DNA of 33,799 nt from Terriglobia bacterium (GCA_020072785.1 JAIQGG010000007.1:73995-107793), one strand, 5' to 3'. Shown: positions 23,117 through 31,986, numbered from the stretch's first letter. Program-made: numbers and translations. The notes: generated by a model from the sequence alone, not told the origin.

Positions 23117-23869
23117 CTATTTCGCTTGGGTCGTGGAAACCGGACGTAGTGAATAGAGGATGGTATTGATATCTGCTTGGGAAGGTCTGTTTTTCGAGCC
23201 GCGTTCCGCCCCGATCAAAATCTCAATTTTACGATCCTGCGCATCGAATGCCTCAATGTTGACCACATCGTCTTGTGCCGGACCGCCCTTTTGGAAGCCT
23301 CGAAACCGGCTGGTCTCGAAGGAATACAAACCACCTTTGATCCCCGTCATCCATATTTGCTTCAGGGTGAGGAAAACCGAGTTGCTCACCATTTCCTGCC
23401 TGGAGGAAAGCAACCGTAAGTCTCCGGGGGTAAGGTTCCACATCCAGGAACGCAGTGCATATCTTGAACGCACAGCCTCGTCACCAAGCACAGCCCGGAG
23501 CTCCACTCCACGCTTCGTCGAGCTCTGCTTCATTAGATCCAGTTCATTGGCACTTTGCGCTGAGTCAAAAATCGTAACGAATTGCCCGCCTGAGAAGTTG
23601 AGCGTGGCGACCGACTCAAATTTTCTTTCTCGCTTCACGTCGGTCCATGGCGATTCGAATTCGTATCCGAAATAGGAGAATGTCCTTCCTTTGGATGGCT
23701 CGGTCGCGACGACGGGCAGCGGCGTCGGCACAACCCATAACTCGGCCGCATTGCGAACCTCCCACTTCGTATAAAGAAGAACGCCAATCGGGCGTGCATA
23801 GATGGCAAGGAACACACCCATGACAACGCACCTGATTGTCGAGGGCCTTAGGATGCGCCGAACGCTCAA
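23117..23869 (-). CDS. Membrane-anchored protein of unknown function
   Basis: About 250 residues from a TTG at 23869, or 234 from ATG 23821; neither start has a strong Shine-Dalgarno and the true one is not settled. The N-terminus has one hydrophobic segment (TIRCVVMGVFLAIYARPIGVLL); the rest (FGYEFESPWTDVKRERK, VTIFDSAQSANELDLMKQ, RSWMWNLTPGDLRLLSSRQEM, KGGLYSFETSRFRGFQKG) is probably outside the cytosol. I do not recognise it. Base composition is clearly lower in GC than in genes to the left, marking the start of the atypical stretch. Convergent with the DinB-like gene. Confidence 0.65.
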   Translation of the reverse strand: MSVRRILRPSTIRCVVMGVFLAIYARPIGVLLYTKWEVRNAAELWVVPTPLPVVATEPSKGRTFSYFGYEFESPWTDVKRERKFESVATLNFSGGQFVTIFDSAQSANELDLMKQSSTKRGVELRAVLGDEAVRSRYALRSWMWNLTPGDLRLLSSRQEMVSNSVFLTLKQIWMTGIKGGLYSFETSRFRGFQKGGPAQDDVVNIEAFDAQDRKIEILIGAERGSKNRPSQADINTILYSLRPVSTTQAK

Positions 23870-24066
23870 GAGATTCGGAATGCCTCGTTTGGAACTTGTA
23901 CGAATGATTTACTTAAGCCCCGCATCGTACACCCGCTTTACCCGCTTCTACAACACTCTGGAATGCGCACACTCAGGAAGCGAGTCCGCATTTCTCGTGC
24001 TCCCCCTGCAAAACGGGACACGTAGGTTAGGTAGGGACTGGGGCCTCCCAGATCAACTTCATCGGG

Positions 24067-24414
24067 CTACGAGCGAATCATCGTCAGCAGCATTTTGAAT
24101 CGGGTGAGCGCCTTCAGCGAGTGCGGTTGATTTGCCGGCATGAGGACCGCTTCTCCGGCTCTCGCCATCAGCGGTTTGCCGGAAATCACGATTTCCACTT
24201 CGCCCTCTAAGACATGCGCCAGCGCGTCGAACGGTGCGGTATGCTCGCTGAGACCCTGGCCCTCGTCGAAAGCGAACAGCGTAACGGTCCCTGTGGCGCG
24301 CTTCACCAGCGTCCGGCTGACCACTGCTCCATCTTGATACGCCACCAGCTCCGCCAGCGAAACCGCTTCCGCCGCGGGCATCTCGCCCTTGCTTGGTGCA
24401 TTTGGTGAACTCAT
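24067..24414 (-). CDS. Single-domain cupin protein
   Basis: A 115-residue protein with GGAGG 9 nt before the ATG. The two cupin motifs are visible: LSEHTAPFDALAHVLEGEVEI (H58, H67) and GEAVLMPANQPHSLKA (H98). The metal-binding site may be partial, since the usual second His of motif 1 (HxH) is here HTAPFDALAH. Cupins of this length are often metal-binding or small-molecule sensing proteins; the substrate is unknown. It faces away from the IS element. Confidence 0.85.
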   Translation of the reverse strand: MSSPNAPSKGEMPAAEAVSLAELVAYQDGAVVSRTLVKRATGTVTLFAFDEGQGLSEHTAPFDALAHVLEGEVEIVISGKPLMARAGEAVLMPANQPHSLKALTRFKMLLTMIRS

Positions 24415-24534
24415 CTTTAACCGCCTCCGCTGCGACTCTCTGACGGTATCACGAGCGATCTGAAAATAGGCGCTTCCCGGAAGCGTACCGGGAGTCAGAG
24501 GATGAAAACGGGAAAAGTTGGTGGCCTAGAAGCC

Positions 24535-24556
24535 ATCTGGCTCTGTTGACATCCTC
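24535..24556 (+). repeat. Left terminal inverted repeat of the IS
   Basis: Perfect complement of 25523-25544. It contains TTGACA (24546-24551), a consensus -35 box pointing into the element; GAAAAT at 24568-24573, 16 bp on, is a poor -10 candidate for transposase transcription. Confidence 0.92.
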
Positions 24557-24626
24557 GTGACAACTATGAAAATTCGCAGGAGCCGACGGGTCGAGTTTGT
24601 TGTTTGCTACGGAGGCAGGAGGCGCG

Positions 24627-25553
24627 ATGGCCGAAGTCGGACTCCTGCCTTTTGCTCGCATCGCCCTGCAAGTCTCCAAGGCGGTGCTTCCGCGTTACCG
24701 CAGCCGTTTCAGCAGGCGCCAATTCACGCAGCCGCAGTTGCTGGCCGTCCTCTGTCTGATGCGCTACGAGGACTGGACCTTTCGCGAAGCCCAGGTGCGA
24801 TTGGGCGGGCACCGCGAATTGCGTCAGACGTTGGGGCTCGTGAGTGTGCCCGATTTCACGACTCTGTATCGCTTCCTGAAGCGTCTCGACGACCAGACCA
24901 TCGATCGAGCGGTCGGCGAGGCGGTGCGCCGGTTGCGCGGTTCGCGATGCCGGGGGCGCAGGCGGGCTCGCGTGGCCGTGGACGCGACGGGCTTGGCGCA
25001 GGGAGCGGTCAGCACGTTCTTTGTGCGGCGCATGCATCATCACGGGTAAAAACCGCTGTCGTGGCGCCACTGGCTGAAGTGGGTGGTCGTGGCGGATCTG
25101 GATCAACAGTTCTTGTTGTCGCAGATCGCGCGACGCGGTCCGTGCAACGACTGCGCGAATTTGCCCGCCGTCGTCGAAGCGGCTTCCGAGCAAACGCGCA
25201 TCGGGCTGGTCCTGGCCGACGCCGAGTTCGACAGCGGGAGAAATCGCACGTATATCCGGCAGCATCTCGGGGCGCGGAGGGTGATCCCCGCCAAGCGCGG
25301 AAAGAAAACGTGGCGCGTGCGTGGAGTGCGTGCCGAGATGCGGCGGGCGTTTCCGCGAAAGCTCTACCGGCGCCGCGCCCTGATCGAAACCCTGTTCTCT
25401 TCGGTGAAGCGCAAGCTCTCGGCTCGCGCACCGGGTCGCTCGCTGCGGATGCAGATGCGCCAAGCCCTGCGGCTCGGACTGAGTTTCAATCTGTATCGCT
25501 TGAGGCATCGCTATCCTTTCCTGAGGATGTCAACAGAGCCAGATAACTTTTAG
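24627..25553 (+). pseudogene. DDE transposase interrupted by an in-frame TAA
   Basis: ATG 24627 has AGGAGG 6 nt upstream. The frame runs 140 codons, meets TAA at 25047-25049 and continues in the same frame for 168 more codons to TAG at 25551-25553, for an intended length near 308. The DDE catalytic residues span the break: D119 (AVDATGL) before, D198 (LADAEFDS) and E254 (ALIETLFSS) after. One C-to-T change (CAA to TAA) would explain it, since Gln after HHHG is plausible. No frame change is involved, so programmed frameshifting is not the explanation. Without readthrough it should be inactive. The final stop lies outside the right inverted repeat, so the last three codons come from host DNA. 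Confidence 0.88.
25523..25544 (-). repeat. Right terminal inverted repeat of the IS
   Basis: 22 bp complementary to 24535-24556 without mismatch. The transposase frame reads straight through it (RMSTEPDNF). Confidence 0.92.
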
Positions 25554-25638
25554 AATGATCTGCCTTTTTCTGTTGACTTTGGCTCTTGATGTGCCTCATT
25601 CTTTCTATCCTGGCCGAAAAAACTCACAGGAGAGTTCT

Positions 25639-25986
25639 ATGCGACTCCGAACAGTTCTTTCGCTGGCCACCCTCTTTGTACTCTGCTTTACCGTCGCTGT
25701 GTGGTCGCTACCCGTGAACACCCGCCCTTTGCTCAGCGGCCTCGCATCGTCAAATCCCACAGTCACGGGAAAACTCTCCGCGATTGGAGTTGCCTCGCTC
25801 ACCAATGATGTGAAGAAATCACAAGACGCCGAACCCATGCAATTCCTCATTGATGACAACACCAAACTCGAAGGGAAGCTTACAGTCGGTGCGCAAGCAA
25901 CGGTCGAATACCGCGCGTCGGACAATGGTAAAAACGTTGCCCTGCACGTTGTCGTTCAGCCGGTGGCATCTCTTCACGAACATTAA
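25639..25986 (+). CDS. Small exported protein (DUF5666-like)
   Basis: A 115-residue protein with AGGAGAG 6 nt before ATG 25639; a longer frame from 25555 is rejected since it lacks a Shine-Dalgarno and hides the signal peptide (RLRTVLSLATLFVLCFTVAVWS, cut about residue 22-25). The mature part TVTGKLSAIGVASLTN...MQFLIDDNTKLEGKLTVGAQATVEYRAS resembles the beta-barrel repeat seen in DUF5666-type secreted proteins (TVTGxxS, IDxxTKxEG, GAxVxVxY). Function unknown. It starts 94 bp after the IS, so the insertion may have altered its promoter; TTGACT at 25573-25578 is a possible -35. Confidence 0.75.
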   Translation: MRLRTVLSLATLFVLCFTVAVWSLPVNTRPLLSGLASSNPTVTGKLSAIGVASLTNDVKKSQDAEPMQFLIDDNTKLEGKLTVGAQATVEYRASDNGKNVALHVVVQPVASLHEH

Positions 25987-26091
25987 TTGCAACGGCTCAT
26001 TTTTCTCTTGCTAGCCGAATCCTTCTGAACCCATTCGCGCTCGACGCATCCAGCCTCCCTGCGCGATATTTTTTGAACCGCGAGGCGACTG

Positions 26092-28368
26092 ATGCGCACG
26101 ACTCTGAAAATGATCCTGCCCCTCATTATCAGCGTGTCCGCTGTCTCTCTGCTGTTCGCTGGTTATCAGGTCCGCACAGAGCGCCGCAATCTACGCCGGG
26201 ATCTCTCGCGACGCTCCCAAGTTCTTGCAGAAAGCCTGCAGACAAACATCGAGCCTCTCTTCGAACGCGCGAATGAAAAAAACAATGAAAGGTATATGCA
26301 GCGTCTCGTGGAGCGGTTCGGCAAGCACGATCAATTCAAAGGTATCGCCGTCTATGACACGGCTGGCACTGCTCTAGCCATGACTTCCGGCCTCGCCGCG
26401 CTGCTCCGCACCTGCCCGGCCACCGCAGCGCACGCCGTCCAACAAGATGCGGCCACCGAGGACTATGTCGTCATCGGCGACGCTCCGTTCCAGATCTACG
26501 CTCTGCCGCTACATCGGGCTGGAGAAATCGTGGGGGCACTGGCGCTCGTCAATGACACTGCTTACATCGATGCCCAGGTCTCCCACACGCTTCGCGATTC
26601 ACTGGTGAATGCCGGCGTTCAGACTCTGCTCATCGCCGGACTCGCTCTTCTCCTCGTCCGCTGGAATTTCATTGCCCCGCTCGCGCGAACTGCAAAATGG
26701 CTCAGCATCCTTCGCACCGGCCAGCCGCATGCTCCTCCGGCTCTTTCGCAGAGCGAAATCTTTGCTCAGTTCAATCAAGAGGTCACGCACCTCGCCAACG
26801 ATCTCACCTCTGCCCGCGCCGTCGCCGAAGAAGAAGCCCGCCTGCGCGACTCCCATGTTTCTCTATGGACCGCCGAGCGCCTGCGCGTCAGCTTCCGCGC
26901 CAAGCTGCAGGGCACGCCCCTTTTTGTGGTTTCCAATCGCCAGCCGTACATCCACACCTTCAACGGAAAAAAATCCATCGAAGTCATCGTCCCGGCGAGT
27001 GGGCTGGTCACCGCGCTCGAACCCGTCCTCCTGGCGTGCGACGGCACTTGGGTTGCCCACGGCTCGGGCAGCGCCGACCGCGCAGTCGTGGACGCGCACG
27101 ACCGTCTCCGTGTGCCGCCCGATCATCCGAGTTACACGCTGCGCCGCGTCTGGCTCACCCCCGAAGAGGAGCGCGGCTACTATGCCGGCTTTTCCAATGA
27201 AGGCCTCTGGCCGCTCTGCCACATCGCGCACACCCGCCCGGTCTTCCGCCCGCAGGATTGGGAGCGCTACCAGGAAGTCAATCGCCACTTCGCCGACACC
27301 ATCCTCCAGGAAATGCAGGGCACCGAATCACCGATACTTCTGGCGCAGGACTATCACTTTGCTCTGCTGCCGCGCATGGTCAAGGAAGCTCGCCCCGATG
27401 CCCGCGTCGCCATTTTCTGGCACATTCCCTGGCCCAATCCCGAAGTCTTCGGCATTTGTCCCTGGCAGCGCGAGCTTGTTGACGGTCTTCTCGGCGCGGA
27501 CCTCATCGGCTTTCACATTCAGTCGCACTGCAACAATTTCCTGGAAACCGTCGAGCACGCCTTGGAAGCTCTCACCGAATGGGACCGCTTCGCCGTCAAC
27601 CGCCAGGGCCATGTCACTCGCGTGCGTCCCTATCCCATCAGCGTCGCGTTTCCTGACAGCAGTCAGACGCGAGTCCCGCTGCGCTCCCCGGGCAAGGAGC
27701 GTGCCGATCTATTCGCCGAGCTCGGCGTCGAAGCCTCTCTCCTCGGCCTCGGCGTAGACCGTGTTGATTACACCAAAGGCATTCTCGAGCGCTTCCGCGG
27801 CATCGAGAGATTCCTCGAACTGTTTCCCGTCTACCTGAACCGCTTCACTTTCGTTCAGATCGGCGCACCTAGCCGCACCCACATCGACCGTTACCACCAT
27901 TATCTTGAGGAAGTCTCCGCGGAAGCCGATCGCATCAACGCCCGCTTCCAAACCGCCCTCTGGAAGCCCATCGTGCTATTGAAGCGCCACCATTCACACG
28001 AGGAAATTGCGCGCTTTTATCATGCCGCTTCGGTGTGCCTCGTCACATCGCTCCACGACGGCATGAACCTCGTCGCCAAAGAATTTGTCGCCGCGCGCGA
28101 CGACGAGCGTGGCGTTTTAATCCTCAGCACTTTCGCCGGCGCCGCGAATGAACTCTCCGACGCGCTCCTCGTCAATCCCTATGATGTGCAACACCTGGCT
28201 CTGACCGTTTGCCGCGCCCTGGAAATGCCGGATGAGGAACAGACTGCCCGGATGCAGCGCATGCGCCGCGGCGTCCGGAAACACAACGTCTATCGTTGGG
28301 CCGCAAATCTCCTCTCTGACCTGACCGAAATTCGCATTGATACTCCGGAGCGCGCCGAAGTGCCATGA
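26092..28368 (+). CDS. otsA: Membrane sensor fused to trehalose-6-phosphate synthase
   Basis: A 758-residue protein. Residues 1-26 hold a first membrane helix ([18 protein letters not shown]). Residues about 27-170 form a presumed extracytoplasmic sensor ([52 protein letters not shown]), like single-Cache/PAS-like sensors. A second helix is at about 174-190, followed by a HAMP/coiled-coil-like linker (to about 265). From 277 to the end is a complete GT20 synthase: [48 protein letters not shown] and [12 protein letters not shown], covering UDP-glucose and glucose-6-phosphate sites. Normal OtsA is about 450-500 residues and soluble. It overlaps otsB by 4 nt. External conditions may directly control trehalose synthesis; this is inference. 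Confidence 0.92.
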   Translation: MRTTLKMILPLIISVSAVSLLFAGYQVRTERRNLRRDLSRRSQVLAESLQTNIEPLFERANEKNNERYMQRLVERFGKHDQFKGIAVYDTAGTALAMTSGLAALLRTCPATAAHAVQQDAATEDYVVIGDAPFQIYALPLHRAGEIVGALALVNDTAYIDAQVSHTLRDSLVNAGVQTLLIAGLALLLVRWNFIAPLARTAKWLSILRTGQPHAPPALSQSEIFAQFNQEVTHLANDLTSARAVAEEEARLRDSHVSLWTAERLRVSFRAKLQGTPLFVVSNRQPYIHTFNGKKSIEVIVPASGLVTALEPVLLACDGTWVAHGSGSADRAVVDAHDRLRVPPDHPSYTLRRVWLTPEEERGYYAGFSNEGLWPLCHIAHTRPVFRPQDWERYQEVNRHFADTILQEMQGTESPILLAQDYHFALLPRMVKEARPDARVAIFWHIPWPNPEVFGICPWQRELVDGLLGADLIGFHIQSHCNNFLETVEHALEALTEWDRFAVNRQGHVTRVRPYPISVAFPDSSQTRVPLRSPGKERADLFAELGVEASLLGLGVDRVDYTKGILERFRGIERFLELFPVYLNRFTFVQIGAPSRTHIDRYHHYLEEVSAEADRINARFQTALWKPIVLLKRHHSHEEIARFYHAASVCLVTSLHDGMNLVAKEFVAARDDERGVLILSTFAGAANELSDALLVNPYDVQHLALTVCRALEMPDEEQTARMQRMRRGVRKHNVYRWAANLLSDLTEIRIDTPERAEVP

Positions 28369-29207
28369 ACCCCGCCCAACGCCGATTCCTCATACAACCT
28401 GGAGACTTGGTCGAATCAGCCTCAGGACATCTCTCCTCTGGCCGCGTCACTCATCTTTTTTCTCAGTGGCCTATTCTCGCTCCTCCGATTCGCGAAGCTT
28501 CCCATATCGTCCTGTTCCTCGATTTTGATGGCACCTTGGTCCCCATCGCTCCGCGTCCCGGGCAAGTTCGGCTGCGGGCCGCGACACGCGGACTCCTACG
28601 GCGCCTCGCCCCTCACCCTCGTCTCTCTCTCATCGTCATCAGCGGTCGCCGCCGCGCTGAACTCCAGCGGTTCATCGGCATTCGCGGCATCCGATATCTG
28701 GGCCTTTATGGCTGGGAACATGATGGTAAAGTGCAGCTTCCCATTCAAGCGACCACTGCCCTGCGCTGTGCCCACAACACGCTCAGAAATCTTCTTTCGG
28801 CGTCTCCCGGCGTCTGGATCGAAGACAAGCGCCATAGTCTTTCCATCCATCTTCCCGACACGGCTCAAGCATTGCGGCGCAATCTTCGCCGCACCCTTCG
28901 CGTGCTCCTTCGGCCATTCCTTGACCACCTGCACATTTTCGAAAACTGTCGCGACTTTGAAATTGTTCCGCGCTCGAATCAAGGCAAAGGCCGCGCCGTG
29001 CGTGATCTTCTCGCTCAGCCAACCTTCCGCCGCGCTTTGGTCATCTATTTCGGCGATGATCTCTCCGACGAACCCGCCTTCGCCGCCATCCCCCATGGCG
29101 TCTCCGTCCACGTCGGTTCGCCTCGCGCGACGTCCGCCCGCTATTTCCTTCGCAATTCCGCGGAAGTCACCGCCGCACTCAAACGATTGGAGGCTGCTCT
29201 TTCATGA
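28365..29207 (+). CDS. otsB: Trehalose-6-phosphate phosphatase
   Basis: A 280-residue HAD-superfamily phosphatase releasing trehalose from trehalose-6-phosphate. HAD motif I FLDFDGTLVP (nucleophile D53, acid D55), motif II IVISGRRRAEL, the conserved LGLYGWEHDG (usual GxxGxE) and motif IV IYFGDDLSDEPAF are seen. Residues 1-45 form an N-terminal extension beyond the usual start ([19 protein letters not shown]), probably unstructured. ATG overlaps the otsA stop (ATGA), and its own stop overlaps the next gene. Functional pairing with the sensor-TPS gene is clear from order. Confidence 0.95.
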   Translation: MNPAQRRFLIQPGDLVESASGHLSSGRVTHLFSQWPILAPPIREASHIVLFLDFDGTLVPIAPRPGQVRLRAATRGLLRRLAPHPRLSLIVISGRRRAELQRFIGIRGIRYLGLYGWEHDGKVQLPIQATTALRCAHNTLRNLLSASPGVWIEDKRHSLSIHLPDTAQALRRNLRRTLRVLLRPFLDHLHIFENCRDFEIVPRSNQGKGRAVRDLLAQPTFRRALVIYFGDDLSDEPAFAAIPHGVSVHVGSPRATSARYFLRNSAEVTAALKRLEAALS

Positions 29208-29863
29208 ACATTGCCGAAACACCTTTCGAATTCTTCACCGTTGCTTATCTCACACGTATCGGCAACCAGTCCGCCTGCACGCTCTCCGAGCTGCTCTCCG
29301 GACTCGAACATTGCAGCGACAACTCCATCTTTCATCACACCTATCAAACTCTCGGTGCCCACCACTTCCTGACGGAAGGTTTTTCGAATGATTTCGCCCA
29401 GTGGGTGCTTGCCGCTGCGAACCGCGACCCGCTCGCCGAGCAGCTCGCCGCCCTCGACATCCGTGACTACGTCTCTATCGCCGCCCTCCGCAGCGATCTC
29501 TGCCGTCTCGTCCGGGATTACTGCGCCGAGCATCCGCAGTTCGCCGCGCAATCCGCCCTCGAACCTTTCTACTTCTGCGAAAGCGTCGAGGTGACCGCGC
29601 CTCTCCGCTACAAAGCCGCCACGCTCGAACAATTCCGCTACGGTCTCGAACGCCTCAGCCACGCCGCTTTCTACTTTCATTTCATTTCCTCTCGCCTTCG
29701 CCTGCACCTCCAGACCAACGATTTTTCGCTTTGGCTGAATGGCGGTCTCGGCCTTTCCACTCTCGCCTCGAGTTTCAATCGCATCGACATCTACACCAAC
29801 ACGCTCGACACCGTGCGCAGCAAAATGTTCCGCCTCATCGATCGGGAACAGAGGAAACCATGA
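29204..29863 (+). CDS. DUF5752 family protein
   Basis: A 219-residue soluble protein. Distinctive strings are ETPFEFFTVAYLTRIGNQSA, SDNSIFHHTYQTLGAHHFL and TEGFSNDFAQWVLAA, the signature of DUF5752, commonly found beside trehalose synthase TreT. The protein ends with many hydrophobic helices (LERLSHAAFYFHFISSRLRL) and a final SSFNRIDIYTNTLDTVRSKMF motif. Biochemical role unknown; a regulatory or accessory function for trehalose metabolism is inferred from position. It overlaps both neighbours by 4 nt. Confidence 0.9.
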   Translation: MNIAETPFEFFTVAYLTRIGNQSACTLSELLSGLEHCSDNSIFHHTYQTLGAHHFLTEGFSNDFAQWVLAAANRDPLAEQLAALDIRDYVSIAALRSDLCRLVRDYCAEHPQFAAQSALEPFYFCESVEVTAPLRYKAATLEQFRYGLERLSHAAFYFHFISSRLRLHLQTNDFSLWLNGGLGLSTLASSFNRIDIYTNTLDTVRSKMFRLIDREQRKP

Positions 29864-31086
29864 TCGAAGCGCCCGTTGCACTGCGTATCCCCCTGGATGC
29901 CTACGCCGCGCTTCTCGGCGCCGGGGAAATCGATGAGCTCCGCGCTCTCGCCGCTCCGCTCAAGGGCCGTAGGGTCCAGATGGTCAATTCCACCGCCGTC
30001 GGCGGCGGCGTCGCGGAAATTCTCAACCGCCTCGTGCCTCTCGCACAGGAGCTCGAACTCCCCATTCGCTGGGATGTCATGACCGGCGGCGAAGATTTCT
30101 TCGAAGTCACCAAATCCTTCCACAACGCCTTGCACGGCGGCTCTTATCATCCTTGCGCCAAAGACTTCGAAATCTTTCTCGCCTACAACGAACGAAATCG
30201 TGCGCGCCTCTCCTTGGACGCAGAATTCACCGTCATCCACGACCCGCAACCCGCCGCGCTCATTGATGCGCGCCGGAGCGGCTCGGGTCATTGGATCTGG
30301 CGCTGCCACATCGATCTTTCCCACCCTCATCACGCTGTCTGGACTTTTCTCGAAAGGTTCGTCTCGCACTATGACGGCGCCATCTTCTCTTCGCCCGAGT
30401 TTTCCCGGCACCTTCCCATTCCGCAATATCTGTTCTATCCCGCCATCGATCCTCTCTCCGACAAGAATCGCGATCTCGATCCCACTTTCGTATCTGGCGT
30501 TCTCGAGCGCTACAACATCGATCCCCGCCGGGTCATCCTCACCCAAATCTCCCGCTTCGATCGCCTCAAAGACCCTGTGGGCGTCATTCGCGCCTATCGC
30601 ATCGTCAAGCGCTATTTCGATTGCCAGCTTGTCCTCGCCGGGGGCAGCGCCTCCGACGACCCCGAAGGCTCCGCCGTCCTAAAAGAAGTCCTCCACGAGG
30701 CCGGCAACGACCCCGACATTCACGTCCTCGAACTTCACGCCTGGGCCCCGCTCGAAGTCAACGCCCTCCAGCGCGCCTCCACTATCGTCATCCAAAAAAG
30801 TCTCCGCGAAGGTTTTGGCCTCACCGTCACCGAAGCGCTCTGGAAGAAGAAACCTGTCGTCGCCTCAGCCGTCGGCGGCATCCCCACGCAGATCATCCAT
30901 AAACACACCGGCCTCCTCGCGCATTCCGTGGAAGGCACGGCCTATCAAATACGTTATCTGTTGTCGCATCCGGAAATCGCCGCGAAACTCGGGGAGCACG
31001 GCCACCAGCATGTCAAGGAAAACTTCCTCATCACGCACAATCTCAAGAACTACATCGTCCTCTTCTTGAGCCTCTTGCGTAAGTAA
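29860..31086 (+). CDS. treT: Trehalose glycosyltransferring synthase, GT4
   Basis: A 408-residue GT4 glycosyltransferase that in the family joins NDP-glucose and glucose to make trehalose directly. ATG 29860 is chosen from GAGGAAACC upstream and the ATGA overlap; longer readings extend across DUF5752. N-terminal VNSTAVGGGVAEILNRL (glycine-rich acceptor loop), HDPQPAAL, WRCHIDLSHPH, and C-terminal TQISRFDRLKDPVGVI and SLREGFGLTVTEALW (the E-x7-E nucleotide site) match TreT. It ends the operon, followed by an 8-bp inverted repeat. With OtsA-OtsB it provides two trehalose routes. Confidence 0.93.
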   Translation: MIEAPVALRIPLDAYAALLGAGEIDELRALAAPLKGRRVQMVNSTAVGGGVAEILNRLVPLAQELELPIRWDVMTGGEDFFEVTKSFHNALHGGSYHPCAKDFEIFLAYNERNRARLSLDAEFTVIHDPQPAALIDARRSGSGHWIWRCHIDLSHPHHAVWTFLERFVSHYDGAIFSSPEFSRHLPIPQYLFYPAIDPLSDKNRDLDPTFVSGVLERYNIDPRRVILTQISRFDRLKDPVGVIRAYRIVKRYFDCQLVLAGGSASDDPEGSAVLKEVLHEAGNDPDIHVLELHAWAPLEVNALQRASTIVIQKSLREGFGLTVTEALWKKKPVVASAVGGIPTQIIHKHTGLLAHSVEGTAYQIRYLLSHPEIAAKLGEHGHQHVKENFLITHNLKNYIVLFLSLLRK

Positions 31087-31123
31087 TGTCTGGTTACAGA
31101 TCTACCGTAGTTTTTCCAGACAT
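31086..31123 (+). terminator. Candidate hairpin at the end of the trehalose operon
   Basis: ATGTCTGG (31086-31093) pairs perfectly with CCAGACAT (31116-31123), starting at the last base of the treT stop codon, with a 22-nt loop that includes TTTTT. No T-run follows, so intrinsic termination is doubtful; it may be a 3'-end stability structure. Confidence 0.35.
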
Positions 31124-31677
31124 ATCGCGCGGAAAGGTCCTGGGGAACTTATATCGAACGAAGAGATTGGTAGCGTTGAAAGTACAGAGTAACGTTTTCA
31201 TAGACAACGCCTCACTGCGAATCGCGAACGCAGGAAGCAGTCTCTTATTATCCATCTACCCACTGGGGCGAGGTTGATTGATACAGCGCCCAAATGCCTC
31301 CGCTCGTCTCAACTTGCTGCTAACCGCCCGATGATTGTCAAACCGGGACATACGCAGCATACCCCGCCCGTCCGGAATGTCTATTAGCAGCTACAAATCC
31401 TTCCCTTTTCGCACACCAATAAGCACTGGAAAACATTCCGATACGGCTGGAATGGTGACATATCCGCGACAACTTTCAGCCGAGCCGTCGTCAGCCTTGG
31501 CCAGTCCTTACTTCTGAATGCTCCTCGGTTCTGGGCTGAGTTGTCTTTGGAACAGCGACAAACATTGCAGCAAGTTTTTTTCGCGTGGTGTTCAGCATAG
31601 GGACAGAACTTATCGAACCGCTGAAACCAGCTTGCTTTTTCTGCAGTTAGAGACGAATCCGGTCAACAAAGAAGAGT
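31087..31677. other. Gene-free stretch between treT and tRNA-Glu
   Basis: 591 bp of lower GC content with no supported gene; short open frames here have no homology I recognise, no Shine-Dalgarno and random composition. Two segments (31145-31180 and 31604-31690) share GAACTTAT...CGAAC and GAAGAG..TTGGTAGCG, including the end of the tRNA gene, which looks like a decayed duplication. Confidence 0.6.
31160..31176. repeat. Imperfect copy of the tRNA-Glu 3' end, possible att remnant
   Basis: GAAGAGATTGGTAGCGT versus GAAGAGTTGGTAGCGC at the tRNA 3' junction (from 31671): one inserted A and one substitution. It lies on the side of the tRNA 3' end, where integrases commonly attach elements. It is short and could be coincidence. 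Confidence 0.3.
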
Positions 31678-31752
31678 TGGTAGCGCTAACGGGAATCGAA
31701 CCCGTATTTCAGCCTTGAAAGGGCCGCGTGCTAACCGTTGCACCATAGCGCC
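31678..31752 (-). tRNA. tRNA-Glu, anticodon UUC
   Basis: The 75-nt sequence folds as a cloverleaf: acceptor GGCGCTA with TAGCGCT (first pair G-U), D arm GTGC...GCAC, anticodon stem CGGCC/GGCTG enclosing loop CTTTCAA (anticodon TTC), T arm ACGGG-TTCGATT-CCCGT, discriminator A and an encoded CCA. It reads glutamate codons GAA and, by wobble, GAG. Confidence 0.96.
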
Positions 31753-31885
31753 ACCGCTGTGAGGCCGTAACCTTACTAGAATAGGAGAAAACGGAGGATT
31801 GGTCAAAGCGGCCTGGGGTGACGGGAAGAAAAAGACGAAATTCGAAACGCGAAATCCCTTAACAAACACACCCTGCGAGAGGAGA

Positions 31886-31983
31886 CGAGTTTCGAGTTTC
31901 GAGTTTCGAGTTTCGAGTTTCGAGTTTCGAGTTTCGAGTTTCGAGTTTCGAGTTTCGAGTTTCGAGTTTCGAGTTTCGAGTTT
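31886..31983 (+). repeat. Perfect tandem array of CGAGTTT, 14 units
   Basis: Exactly 14 identical heptamers (98 nt), ending 3 nt before the iscX stop codon and so lying just downstream of that gene. To the left at about 31838-31858, CGAAATT, CGAAACG and CGAAATC form three degenerate inverted units, able to pair with the array. Unit and flank match the 7-unit array at 21401. Confidence 0.97.
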
Positions 31984-31986
31984 CCC

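Larger units (their letters stand above)
24535..25544 (+). mobile_element. IS element of the IS4/IS5 transposase superfamily, about 1.01 kb
   Basis: Bounded by 22-bp perfect inverted repeats (each begins ATCTGGCTCTGTTGACATCC, outer to inner) at 24535-24556 and 25523-25544. It holds one DDE transposase frame, which carries an internal stop. No target-site duplication is evident; the flanks are AGCC and AACT. If the true end lies two bases inward, AT on both sides would be all that remains. It separates the cupin gene from the trehalose region. Confidence 0.9.

Noticed and set aside
25040-25060. Programmed -1 or +1 frameshift in the transposase (A-rich run after the stop)
   Set aside because: The two halves are in the same frame, so shifting would lose, not restore, the downstream reading.
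24557-25546. Alternative open frames across the IS on both strands
   Set aside because: They lack DDE motifs and overlap the transposase; composition is typical of shadows.
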